The notes beneath the pieces are model-generated. The model saw only the letters and a program-made list of their open reading frames with translations. It was not told where the DNA came from and did not search any database. A stretch of DNA of 64,000 bases from Chlorokybus atmophyticus (taxonomy: Eukaryota > Streptophyta > Chlorokybophyceae > Chlorokybales > Chlorokybaceae), in the NCBI GenBank assembly GCA_009103225.1, contig RHPI01003753.1:61843-125842 (forward strand), written 5' to 3'. Each line of letters opens with the position of its first letter. Position 1 is the stretch's first letter. The translations under genes were made by a program, and so were the position numbers. Shown here piece after piece: positions 51,138 through 60,194 of this stretch.

Positions 51138-51900
51138 CCCCCCCCCAACCACCACCACAGCGGACGGCGTAGGGCGGAGACGTGACCAGTAGCCGTGTTG
51201 CAGGGCCAAGCATGTTTCCAGTAGCCGATCCATGATATTCTGGTCCCTAGCACAGCCAAGAAGTGCGCGGCAGTCGTGCTCCTCGAGTTTGGGTGCCTGA
51301 GTGATGGCGCCTGGCCAAGAGCCCATAGCCAACTCGCGCTCCGTGACGAGTGGCTCCCGAAAGCAGTGCAGATTGTTATCCCAAACCGTGCCGATGTTGC
51401 CGTTGCGGAAGGAGTGAGAGCCATGGAAGGCCACAAAGGTGGGCAAGTCAGCCATTGGCTGACCCATTTTGTTGCTCTGGTGGAAGGATTTGTGGTCCGG
51501 CTTGGGCACCAGTTGCAGGGTGGTGCCAGCAGCCAGGATGTCGGTAATCGAGAGACCTAGAGAACGCACGTACAAGGGCTGCGCAGCGACCAAGTTCTGT
51601 GCGTTGGCGAGGTTGGTCAACTTGCTGCGCAAGCGATGCGCGCGTGAGCCGTGTGCGGCTGCGTCAGTGACCACTGAATCGCGGAGGACTGTACATACGC
51701 GTTCGTAGTCAGCACGAACGTTAGCGCGGTGATCATCCTTTGCACATACGTCCTTCAGCATATATGCGGGCGGACTGTTAGGTTGCTGTTGTAGGAGTGT
51801 GCGGATGACGTGGTCTGGGAATGGATGGCGGTGTTTTACCACGTGCTCCAGGGCGTGGGTTGCTGGGTGCATGCGCAGCAATCGAAACGCCTGCTGCACC
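51138..51900 (-). pseudogene. Element 2 DNMT3-like methyltransferase, C-terminal half
   Basis: The frame carries AAHGSRAHRLRSKLTNLANA, matching element 3 motif VIII (ARHGSRAHRVRAKWTNLA), then SFHQSNKMGQP, SHSFRNGN, TERELAMGSWPGAIT and CRALLGCARDQN, corresponding to motifs IX-X of DNMT3-type enzymes. The motif VI position reads LKDV instead of IENV, so the catalytic Glu is lost, and motifs I and IV are not found upstream. In this copy the Gln codon CAG in FHQSN occupies the position of the TAG stop in element 3. Confidence 0.8.
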
Positions 51901-52245
51901 GGAACGCACCCCCTCCCTTGAGGGCGAGTGCGCGGATGCCATCACAGTTTGAAAATAACTATCTACCCTATCTCTTCCCCCCCTTCCCCCCACCCCACAG
52001 CGTAGCACTGACGAATGGTGCGGGCAAAAGCGCGTACCCTTATGGTGTGCCGTAATCCTTTTCGGAAGCACGTGGGTGGCAACGCAGGAGGGTGGCGGTG
52101 TAAGGGACAGGGCTGGCTGTGAGGGGATACCAGTATGAAGTGCGAGTTCCTTCGGAGGCGCAGAATGATAGCAACAGGTGTGCCATCGCCCTGGCGCCAG
52201 CGTGGACGAAAGATGGCGTATTCTGTCCATGTATCGACGGCTGCT

Positions 52246-52530
52246 CTAATGGGGTGTTTCCATGCCGATGAGGACATCAAACATCTCTGAATTGGAGATG
52301 AGACAGAAGACGTTCAGGATGGTAGTTTCATCCTGTTGATAGCCAGTAAAACGCAGAGATATGCGTTTGCGGGTTTCACCTAGGGTGTTTTCGAGCGCGC
52401 CCAGGGCGGTGTGAATCTCGTGTGACGTCACGTTGAGATCGTGGTCGTTGATGCTCAAGTTCCGCTGCACGTTTTCTAAAGATGACGGGTTGCGCGCCTG
52501 TGTCAAACAAGACGTGACGTGGAACTCAAG
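52246..52530 (-). pseudogene. Element 2 aspartic protease remnant
   Basis: LFDTGAQPVIF is readable near 52520-52490, equal to MLDTGAQPVIIG of element 3, and after frameshifts RISLRFTG and FDVLIGMETPH match SIRLTG and FDLLLGQD. Confidence 0.75.
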
Positions 52531-53720
52531 GGTGGTCGGCGAAGGTGATGTGCCCTCGCTGGTTGTTGACCATGCTAATGTTGGGTCAATACTAAAGCCT
52601 GTTCCGCGTGCGGGGTGGCCTGTAGAGGTTCGTTAGCAAAGGGAAGGGCATGCCATCCCAGTTGGGGTCGGCAGCAATGTCTTCCAGCAGCGCGACGGAT
52701 ATAGTCCGTCAGCTGTGTACGCCGCCGGGTGATGGTGGTGAACGTGGTGCAGGAGAGGAGGTGCTGGGTTGATTGGGCCCAGGCGCATCAGCACGTGAGA
52801 TGTATTGGGTGGCGGCCTCCATTGCCAGTGGGAGTGCTTCCGCAGTGATAGCGCGTTCCCAGTGATGTTGGCGACGGTATCCGCACGTGGTGACTGGCAA
52901 GATGGGCAACAGCCTGACATAGGCGATTATGAGAGCGGTGTCAGCGTTGGATAGAGGGGTGGGGTATACACATATTGCGCAGTGTGTCTGCCGGTGCTCC
53001 TGTGTCTTCGAGAAGCTGTCCTTCTACCAATTGGCGAAGGTCCCTGGTCTCTTCATCGTCCACATGGTGCTGCGTGGCTCGGTGAAGCTGCTGGTCATCG
53101 CGTTGGTTCTCCCAATGGAAGAGCCTAAACTCATTTGAGAGGTGTTGCTCAGTGGCACCAGTTCGCTGGTGGGCCATCATAGTAGGATCCTAATAATGCG
53201 CGGCCCGGGTGAGCAGGCGTGGCATCTTGACAGTGACCAGGTCCTCGATCCATGCTTCGGGGCTGATGAACAGCCGTGGATCCATGGAGTGGCTGCGATT
53301 GGCCAGCCATAGCATGAGGTCCCTCAGTTCACTTTTGAGGATGCTGCGGCCCAGTGGTGCCAGGTCGTTCCAGGGTCCCTCTCGGCGAAGCAGTCGTCCC
53401 TGAAGCCTTTGCAGGCGGGAACGCACCTCCATGAGAAGTTGTCCGGTCTGCACGGGAATTGTACTCCAGAATGGTGGGGGCAGAGAGGCAGGTGCGAGTT
53501 GCCTGGAACGCCTTTTTTGGTTGAGACGGTGTGGGCTGGGGTTGCTCGACCCTTTGCGTGGGTATCCCATGCGAGGAGTGAGCGTACCGAGCAGGGTGTC
53601 CTATTGCGTGCGCTCCTGCGGGTCGCGAGGGGCGGCGCCTTGGAGCACAAATGGGTTTGACGAAACAGCCACAGTTGACGCCGGATTCGACGTTTTTGCT
53701 GTGCCCAGGTGATTGCTTAT
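52531..53720 (-). pseudogene. Element 2 gag-downstream domain remnants
   Basis: Residues LRREGPWNDLAPLG and SELRDLMLWLANRSHSMDPR (53400-53240) parallel element 3 LHRQEGIGLRQMLG and ARLVTWLVTNHPAVP. Weaker similarity continues through 53180-52640. Upstream, NPFVLQGAAPRDPQ (near 53650) stays coding-like up to the element 3 LTR, so the frame is cut there. Confidence 0.65.
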
Positions 53721-53722
53721 CA

Positions 53723-54515
53723 TGCCATCTACCCTCGCATGCCAGTCCTTCTCGAGCAGGCCTACACCCAGCCCCATGCCCGGGCTACCGGCATGAAGAC
53801 CGCGCGAGCCCCAGCCTACTGCTAGCTACTGTATCACTCATGTAGCATGTAGCTAGGGCTACTTTATAGACCTGTCTGTAGGGACCGCGCGTAGCTGATC
53901 AGTTGTAAGTCTGTTAAAGACACATGTGCTATATCGAGTCTTATGAGATTTCCGAAATAGCATGAGGCCTCGATGTGACCGTTGGCCTAGTGCCGGCGTG
54001 GCACTGCACGGTCATGATTTAACATGTATAAGTAGAAAGTCACGTCACCAGACTGGCTGGTGACACTGTAAGTGAGTACTGTGAGTACTAGGAGTACTAA
54101 GAAGTAAAGACTCTGTTTCTAAAGAGCTTGTGAAGCGATTCTATCTGGAAGCACGCTGCCCCAGTTGCCAAGAATTCCCTTACTGCGTGAGACACGGTGC
54201 ATGCTCTTGTGCGCTGTGCCTGTCATTGCTGTGAGCTTGTCGGTGGTGTGTTGTTTCAGTAGTCAGGGTGTTGTATCCACGTGTTGCACACTCATTCACC
54301 TCACTTAACAGTGTATCATTCTATCCGCTCATGCAAAAAACTTTGTCTACAGCACTACCTATCGTAGTGGCTTGTTGACTTACAGTGTCACCCTCTTTGC
54401 ACAAGTGAGTGTGTTGCAATCTGCATCAGATAGTGCAGTCTGCACCCAGGGATACATCGCTGGGCATTCGTTATCATTGTCATCACATAGTGCGCACAAG
54501 CACTAGTGTGTTGGG
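53723..54515 (+). repeat. Element 3 5' LTR (right boundary uncertain)
   Basis: The left boundary is set by identity with 63970-64000. A TATA-like TATAAGT lies at 54027-54033, followed by GTGAGTACTGTGAGTACTAGG repeats, as in a U3/R junction. A weak candidate primer site TGGTAACAGCAT begins near 54516; the LTR end there lacks a clear CA, so the boundary is provisional. Confidence 0.6.
54027..54033 (+). promoter_or_regulatory. TATA-like box in element 3 LTR
   Basis: TATAAGT about 300 bases into the LTR. Role inferred from position. Confidence 0.45.
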
Positions 54516-54581
54516 TGGTAACAGCATCATGATAGACGGTAGAGCACAAGCACTCTACCCTTTCACCTCTGGACCAGCTGT

Positions 54582-56192
54582 ATGAGCAGGCCCACCCCGT
54601 TCTCCCCAATAGACGAGGGTGACCTCAGCAGTTGGAGCCCAACCACCAACCTCACCTACGAGCGGACCAGTGACGGGAGCATCGACCGCAGCAGCAGAGG
54701 CTCGCGCTCCATCTCCAGCTTCACCCCGCTCCACTCTACTCCTCGTCATCAAGCTTCTCCACTATCATCGGACAGCGACGACAACGAGATGGAGTCTTCC
54801 AGTTCAACCACATCCCTGCGCTTCTCCGGACGTGCCGGCACCACCTCGCTGGATGAGTTCATCATCAAGTTCCACTCCAAGATGCGGCAGCAAGCACCGA
54901 AGAACAAAGACTGGTCAGATGAGATTTCTTTCCACATTGCTGCTCAGTATCTTGATCATGAAGCACACGATGTCTGGAAGTCCGTTGCTGAACTGCATCG
55001 AGTAGACGGCTATGGCGAGCTTGCCAACACCATAGCATCTGCATCCCTGCACCGTCCAGCAGGTGTCGTTCCACCTGCCACTTCAGTTGCAGTAACAGGC
55101 TTGACCATAGCTGCAGCTCTCAAGCAGGCAGAGGAGGAGGAACCAGAGTTGGTACTTGTCAACTTGACCCCTGCAGAAGTTGAGTCCAAGGAGGCCACAC
55201 GTCGAGTCCGCATCCTTGACCGTTCTGCCGCTATCATTGAGGAACAAAGAGCTGTACAGCAAGCGGCAGCCGCAGAGTGGGGTACTCCTCTACCTCCAGC
55301 AACACCTGGCTCTCGTGCATGAGGCAGCGCTTTCACCCTCGGGTCAGTAGCACTGCGCGCACCAGCCATCACCGTAGGTGCTGCCATCTCTGAGTCTCCA
55401 CTTAAGGACCTGTACGCTGCCCTGCGCCGTACCTTCCCTCCTCAGACCACCAGCAAGGTTGAGGAGCTGAGACGCTTCCGACGCAAGCCCAGTGAGGATC
55501 CCCTCCGCTTGTACTCCAGACTTGAAGGTCTGTTGAAGGACACTGACTACAAGATTGTCAGTGAGGAGGCTGCTGCAGTGATATACGTCAATGAGTTGGA
55601 TGCTGCTCTGAGCGAGTCGACACGCCTGACTCTGAACTACAGCAGGCCCCTTGGCTACACCCTCAAAGAAGCCTTCGAGACTGCACAAGCCATCCACAAG
55701 CGCTTGGTGTATGAGAAGGCAGTGCTGGACACCAACCGCAGCGCCGTACGACCTGTAGTCAGCACGACAACTGAGCCTCCTCGCCGCGACCGTGGCCGGG
55801 ACGCTCCACCAGCACGCAACAAAGGGAAACGGTCAGCTCATGCTGCACTTGCTGCCACTGTGCTGTGTCATCGCTGTGGACGGCATGGGCACTACCAAAA
55901 GGAGTGCACCGAAGAATACTCAACTTTGGTTTGCGACCACTGTCACAAGACTGGTCATTTGGAGTCAGTCTGCTGGCTCAAGTTCCCAGAGTTGAGGCCC
56001 GCCAACAGCTACAACCACAACTACCTCGGTGGCTACAACAGCAACAACACTGGGGGCCACACTGGCAACAACTTCAGTGGCTACAACAGCAACAACACTG
56101 GGGGCCACACTGGCAACCACTTCAGTGGCTACAATAGCAACATCACTGGGGCCCACTGGAGCCCACAACAGCAACAACGCTGGTGGCAATAA
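54582..56192 (+). pseudogene. gag: Element 3 gag with two CCHC zinc knuckles, one in-frame TGA
   Basis: Structural protein that packages the element RNA. ATG at 54582 opens a Ser/Thr/Pro-rich N-terminus (SRPTPFSPIDEGD), then a capsid-like helical region (LDEFIIKFHSKMRQQAP, then after TGA at 55320-55322 YAALRRTFPPQTTS and DPLRLYSRLEGLL), then zinc knuckles CHRCGRHGHYQKEC (from 55866) and CDHCHKTGHLESVC (from about 55932). The frame ends at 56190-56192 after a 48-nt tandem repeat encoding GYNSNNTGGHTGNxFS. The TGA would separate the N-terminal 246 codons from the knuckles. It is either a disabling mutation or a recoded stop; nothing around it argues for recoding. Confidence 0.85.
56032..56150 (+). 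repeat. 48-nt coding tandem repeat in gag
   Basis: About two and a half copies of a 48-base unit (GGCTACAACAGCAACAACAC...). The frame switch from gag to the next open frame falls within or just after it, so repeat slippage may have caused the shift. Confidence 0.8.
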
Positions 56193-57042
56193 CAACAACA
56201 ACAACGCCAGTGTTTGCAAGGAAGAGCAAGGCTACAAGGGGAAGAACAGACCTCCTCAGCGTAAGGGACCAGAGACACGTCCGCGCGCTGCTGCTGTTGC
56301 CGCTAAGGCTTCAGCCAACCCACCAGCTGAGGACCATATGGCAGCCCTCATGGCGCGTATGGCGCGCTTGGAGGAAGACAAGGAGCAGGACTACCGCGCC
56401 TGCTACGCTGCCCGATGGGCGCTGATGGCTGCAAAACGCGAGAGAGACAGGAACACTCCGTCCCGCGTGCAACCATCACGACGAGCACGAGGAGAAGCTG
56501 CAACAACATCAGCAGGCACCTCCTCCGAAGCCACCAGTGGTGCTGCCTCCGCAGCAACAGCCACACCGGCTACAACGTCAACTCCACCAACGTCAGCAGC
56601 ACCCACTCCAGTTGCACCACAACCTGGTACACCGATGGGCACCGTGACGCCGACGCTGGTGAGCACACTGGCAGCAGCCGCCATCTCTACCGAATCTGCA
56701 CTTGTGGGTGGTGCACTTCCCATTGCAGCAGTGCCTCTGTCCGTAGGCGTTGAGACAACTCTCGCACCACCGACCGATACCGTCGCAACTGCCACAATGG
56801 CCATTGTCGAGCCCGCTGTCTCTGCAGCGACGCGCGCAGCCACTCTGCCCGCTCTCGACGTCACTTAGGCTGTCCCAACTGGTCAGCAAGCTGAGCGAGC
56901 ATGGGAAACCATCCTGCGCGGAGCAGACCCCACTACCATCGCCTTCGGTCGGGGGGGGGAGCGCACCACGCGTGTCACTCGCGATGATCGCGTCTTCCCG
57001 CTAGCAGAGGTTCACACCCTTTCAGCACTCAGTTAACACCAG
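56193..57042 (+). pseudogene. Element 3 low-complexity linker after gag
   Basis: Continues one frame over from gag (open from 56029 to TAG 56866-56868), Asn-rich then Ala/Thr/Pro-rich, with a short helical part MAALMARMARLEEDKEQD. After TAG the same frame runs on through LRGADPTTIAFGRGG to TAA 57034-57036. No domain recognised. Confidence 0.6.
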
Positions 57043-59148
57043 TTGGAAGATGAGATCCTTGCTGGCACTGCACCTCCGATGCGTGACAGGGTGTTTTTGA
57101 TCAGCTACAGCCCACCTGTAGTGTTGGAGTTGGCTCTGCAGCTATTCTGGGCGTTGCACAACAGCATGCAGACCGCCCCGCGCCAGCCTGCACGCATGCC
57201 AACCACCACCTTTGAACCCAGCCCGTTGGACACGTATCGGGACCGCCGAGACGCCGTCCAGCAGCGCATCGCCGACGCAGCCGACCTGCCTTTGGGCACT
57301 GATGAAGCACTCGGACCTCCTGAACCCGCTCGTCTTCATCAGCGCTACCACGCACTGGAACAAGCATATTATTGGCGACAGGATCAAGCTGCCGCCATTG
57401 CTGCACGTGAACAAGCTCTTGAAGCTACACGTGCACCAATACCGCAGTCACCAGCTGCTGGTCCATCCTCCAGCACCACTCCTCTCTTCGTCGAGACCAA
57501 CTCTGATCAAGCGAGGGCGTTGGCTCAACAAGCCAGGGGGGTGATCGCCCCGTTGCTGCCTGCGCTGGTGGAGGATCTACCTGAGGACCAAAGGGAGCCA
57601 GGGAGGGGCTACCTTACACCACAAGGGTGTACACAAAGGGATGGAGCAGGATTGGTTGGAGAGCAACAACTATGCACTGCTCTGTTGCGACAAGCAACCA
57701 TGCTGCATCGGCAAGAAGGCATCGGACTTCGGCAGATGCTTGGGATGCGAGACAATGGCAACGCGGCACGCGCACGGTTAGTGACGTGGCTGGTCACCAA
57801 CCATCCCGCAGTCCCGTTGTTCGCTTTCGGCGCCAGAATAGCGTGGGTGGACCCATTCCTTCGCTCCATACGGCAAGCCTATGATGAAGTGGCTTCCGCC
57901 GCCACTGGCACTCTGGAGGGAGCTCTGGAGGCGATACTGAGTTTGCCAGGAGTGGAGGCAGGACGTCAGCGCAGGCGCATCGCCGCTGCTTGCGAGCAGC
58001 ATGTCCAACAGCCAGAGACCCGCCTCACTGTACGCACACGAGCAATAACAGTGCTGGAAGTGGGAGTGGTCAACGGCAGATGGGATGCTTACATGGTAGG
58101 GATCCTCAGGGTGCCTACCGTCACTCACAACATGAGGGCGCGGCTCCTACGCGCAGTGTACCTGCAGCTCATGCCTCAGAACCATCGCTATATACACGTG
58201 GACAACAATGCGACGGCGACATGGGAAGGTACACTAGTCAGAGAGGCAGCCCATGCTGTGCGATGGACCTATGCAGAGAAGCAGGCTGCACGAGAGGCAG
58301 TCCCGCAAACACCAGGTCCTCCAGGGTTCCCGCCACAGCCACTGGCCACTCCTCCTGGCATGACAACAGCTGCACAGAGGGTCAACCCTCCTGCACCTCC
58401 ACTTGGACAGGTTGCAGCAGCACCTCCAGTGCCTAGGCCACCACGCGTGTACCAGCAACCGCGACAAGGACGGTTTGGACAAAGCCGAGGACAAGGAGGC
58501 CCACAAGATCCATCAGGCAGAGGAGCCCTGGCTGCCCTACGGTCAGGCCCCGCAGATGAGAGTAAAGCAACAGTCTCTCCACGCAAGAGGTTCCGTCGCT
58601 GCAAGAGGCTGCGCATCAACGCAAATGCAGCCATGATCGCCAACCAAGGCAAGCACATGACCGTCAATGGGCGGGCACCCAAACGCGTGATGCTGGACAC
58701 TGGAGCACAGCCTGTCATCATTGGGCGCTATCTCGCACGAGATCTCGGCATCACCAGCGCTGAGCTGCTTCCCTGTCCCTACCAGCTGGACACCGCAACC
58801 GGCAACCGCGACAAGGTGCTTGGCCTTACCAAGCAGGCTGTGAGCATTCGCCTCACAGGACCAAACCCTTCCCACAGCACCGAGATTGTACAACGGTGTG
58901 TGGTCACCGATGCCGGGTCTTTTGACCTACTGCTGGGACAGGACTGCAACTTCCCTGTCGGCATGGGGATGGACTGCTGGACTGAGCAGGCATGGTTTCG
59001 ACCGCATTGGGATGAGGACGATGGAGAGGAGCAGGGATTCCTACCTCTCGAACTGGTGGCCAAGGACTGCTCGCAACGAAGATCGGCTGCAGCAGCCACT
59101 TACAGTCTTACAAAAGCTCACGTGTGCCTCGTGCCCGAACGCAGCTGA
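57043..59148 (+). CDS. Element 3 uncharacterised domain plus aspartic protease
   Basis: A 701-codon open frame. About residues 1-500 form a well-behaved globular-looking protein rich in Arg, Ala and Leu (segments such as RQMLGMRDNGNAARARLVTW and RVPTVTHNMRARLLRAVYLQ) that I cannot assign; parts recur in element 2, so it is a conserved component of this family. A Pro/Gln/Gly-rich basic linker (PRPPRVYQQPRQGRFGQSRG) follows near 470-490. The retroviral-type aspartic protease begins around residue 545 with the catalytic DTGA at 552-555 (VMLDTGAQPVIIG) and has the second conserved strand FDLLLGQDC. The frame begins at a non-ATG codon right after TAA 57034, so it is probably made as part of a longer polyprotein. 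It overlaps the next frame for about 130 bases. Confidence 0.8.
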   Translation: MEDEILAGTAPPMRDRVFLISYSPPVVLELALQLFWALHNSMQTAPRQPARMPTTTFEPSPLDTYRDRRDAVQQRIADAADLPLGTDEALGPPEPARLHQRYHALEQAYYWRQDQAAAIAAREQALEATRAPIPQSPAAGPSSSTTPLFVETNSDQARALAQQARGVIAPLLPALVEDLPEDQREPGRGYLTPQGCTQRDGAGLVGEQQLCTALLRQATMLHRQEGIGLRQMLGMRDNGNAARARLVTWLVTNHPAVPLFAFGARIAWVDPFLRSIRQAYDEVASAATGTLEGALEAILSLPGVEAGRQRRRIAAACEQHVQQPETRLTVRTRAITVLEVGVVNGRWDAYMVGILRVPTVTHNMRARLLRAVYLQLMPQNHRYIHVDNNATATWEGTLVREAAHAVRWTYAEKQAAREAVPQTPGPPGFPPQPLATPPGMTTAAQRVNPPAPPLGQVAAAPPVPRPPRVYQQPRQGRFGQSRGQGGPQDPSGRGALAALRSGPADESKATVSPRKRFRRCKRLRINANAAMIANQGKHMTVNGRAPKRVMLDTGAQPVIIGRYLARDLGITSAELLPCPYQLDTATGNRDKVLGLTKQAVSIRLTGPNPSHSTEIVQRCVVTDAGSFDLLLGQDCNFPVGMGMDCWTEQAWFRPHWDEDDGEEQGFLPLELVAKDCSQRRSAAAATYSLTKAHVCLVPERS

Positions 59149-60107
59149 GGACAACTGCGACGAGCTCGAGCCCGAGCCTAAACGCTGAAGAGGACTCTTC
59201 TACACCATACGATGAGTCTCAGGAGACTGTCACCAAAGAAGTGGCCTTTCAGGAGCCATCCGAGCGTCGCTGGAGCGCACAAGTAGCAGCACACATGCTG
59301 CTGACCAGGCCTCAGCTCACTGCACACTTCCCTGTCTACAAAGACCAGGCTACAGTGCAGGAGCAGTACCACATAGCTACGGGAGTTGTGGAGTTCCACA
59401 TGTTCCGCCGACAACAAGGCATCACCGTGCTGGAGCTGTTCGGAGGCATAGGCAGTGGGCTTGCGGCTGTCCTCAACACAGGAACAACAGTCACCAAGTA
59501 CCTCTACTGTGACCCTGACCCTCATGCACAGGAGGCTCTGAGCCATCATTTACGACAGCTGCACCAGCGCTACCCGCAGCTACCGCTGTCGGCACTGCGA
59601 GGGAGCCAGAAGGCTCTACCGCGGGACATCCGCTGGATTACCAAGGATCACCTGCAGGCAGTCGGCAACGTTGACCTGCTGATAGCAGGATGGGAGTGTC
59701 AAGGGCACTCCAGGGCAGGCAGAGGCCAAGGGCTCTCTGATCCTCGCTCACAGCTGATCTGGGAGCTAATGAGAGTCATCAAACTCCTACAGACCAGTCA
59801 AATCGCTAGGCCCTTGGGGTACATTATCGAGAATGTGCACTCCGAGGATGACAAGCGGCATTACGTCGCTAAGGCCTATCGACAAGTATGCTCCTTGCTA
59901 GGGCATCCTCTCAAAATCAACGCCGCGCGTCATGGATCTCGCGCACACCGCGTCCGCGCCAAGTGGACCAACCTGGCCATTGTGGAGGACCTGTTTCTGG
60001 CAGAATACCTATACAGCAATCGGCCACGAAATCTCGTCGTCGATGACATCCTGGACCCTGGACGCACAGCGCAACCGGTCACACGCCGTGACCGCCACCA
60101 CTTCTAG
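59016..60107 (+). CDS. Element 3 DNMT3-like cytosine-5 DNA methyltransferase
   Basis: Predicted to transfer methyl from SAM to C5 of cytosine. Frame opens after TGA 59013-59015; numbering here is from 59124. Motif I is LELFGGIGSG (103-112), with a motif II acidic pair in YCDPD. Motif IV is GWECQGHSRAG with the catalytic Cys at 192 (codon 59697); the usual Pro-Cys is Glu-Cys. SDPRSQLIWELMR follows, like DNMT3/bacterial Dcm enzymes, motif VI IIENV with Glu at 236 (codon 59829), motif VIII SRAHRVRAKWTN (272-283), resembling the SAAHRARYFWGN of DNMT3. TAG 60105-60107 falls before motifs IX-X, which continue in the same frame in the pol entry. It sits between protease and RT and would be fused to pol by readthrough. 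Reached from protease by a -1 frame change. Activity is inferred, not shown. Confidence 0.88.
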   Translation, partial: GRWRGAGIPTSRTGGQGLLATKIGCSSHLQSYKSSRVPRARTQLRTTATSSSPSLNAEEDSSTPYDESQETVTKEVAFQEPSERRWSAQVAAHMLLTRPQLTAHFPVYKDQATVQEQYHIATGVVEFHMFRRQQGITVLELFGGIGSGLAAVLNTGTTVTKYLYCDPDPHAQEALSHHLRQLHQRYPQLPLSALRGSQKALPRDIRWITKDHLQAVGNVDLLIAGWECQGHSRAGRGQGLSDPRSQLIWELMRVIKLLQTSQIARPLGYIIENVHSEDDKRHYVAKAYRQVCSLLGHPLKINAARHGSRAHRVRAKWTNLAIVEDLFLAEYLYSNRPRNLVVDDILDPGRTAQPVTRRDRHHF

Positions 60108-60194
60108 TGCAACCAGCCTGGTCAGCCGCGCCGCGCACTACCCACGCTTGTATCCTATCCAGGCTCCTACGCGTTCCGCAATGGAGGCGACGGC

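Larger units (their letters stand above)
43313..53720 (-). mobile_element. Element 2: degraded DNMT/PHD-type Gypsy retrotransposon
   Basis: In minus-strand order it shows a gag-downstream domain (53570-53190), protease with DTGA (about 52520-52260), the C-terminal half of a DNMT3-like methyltransferase (51900-51138, then a 213-base N gap), RT (50700-50024), RNase H (49780-49320), integrase (48970-47880) and a PHD finger split by element 1 (47712-47613 and 43427-43340). Frameshifts and stops are present throughout, so it is inactive. It is the same family as element 3 in gene order and local protein similarity. Element 1 occupies 43428-47612 inside it. Its right end at about 53720 abuts the 5' LTR of element 3. 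Confidence 0.85.

Noticed and set aside
50675-51899. Long minus-strand frame spanning the 50925-51137 gap as one protein
   Set aside because: The gap is Ns; only the methyltransferase-like part on one side and RT-like part on the other are real sequence, and their frame relation is unknown.
60108-60194. Treating the methyltransferase as complete at TAG 60105
   Set aside because: Motifs IX-X continue in the same frame after the stop and align with element 2 without a break.
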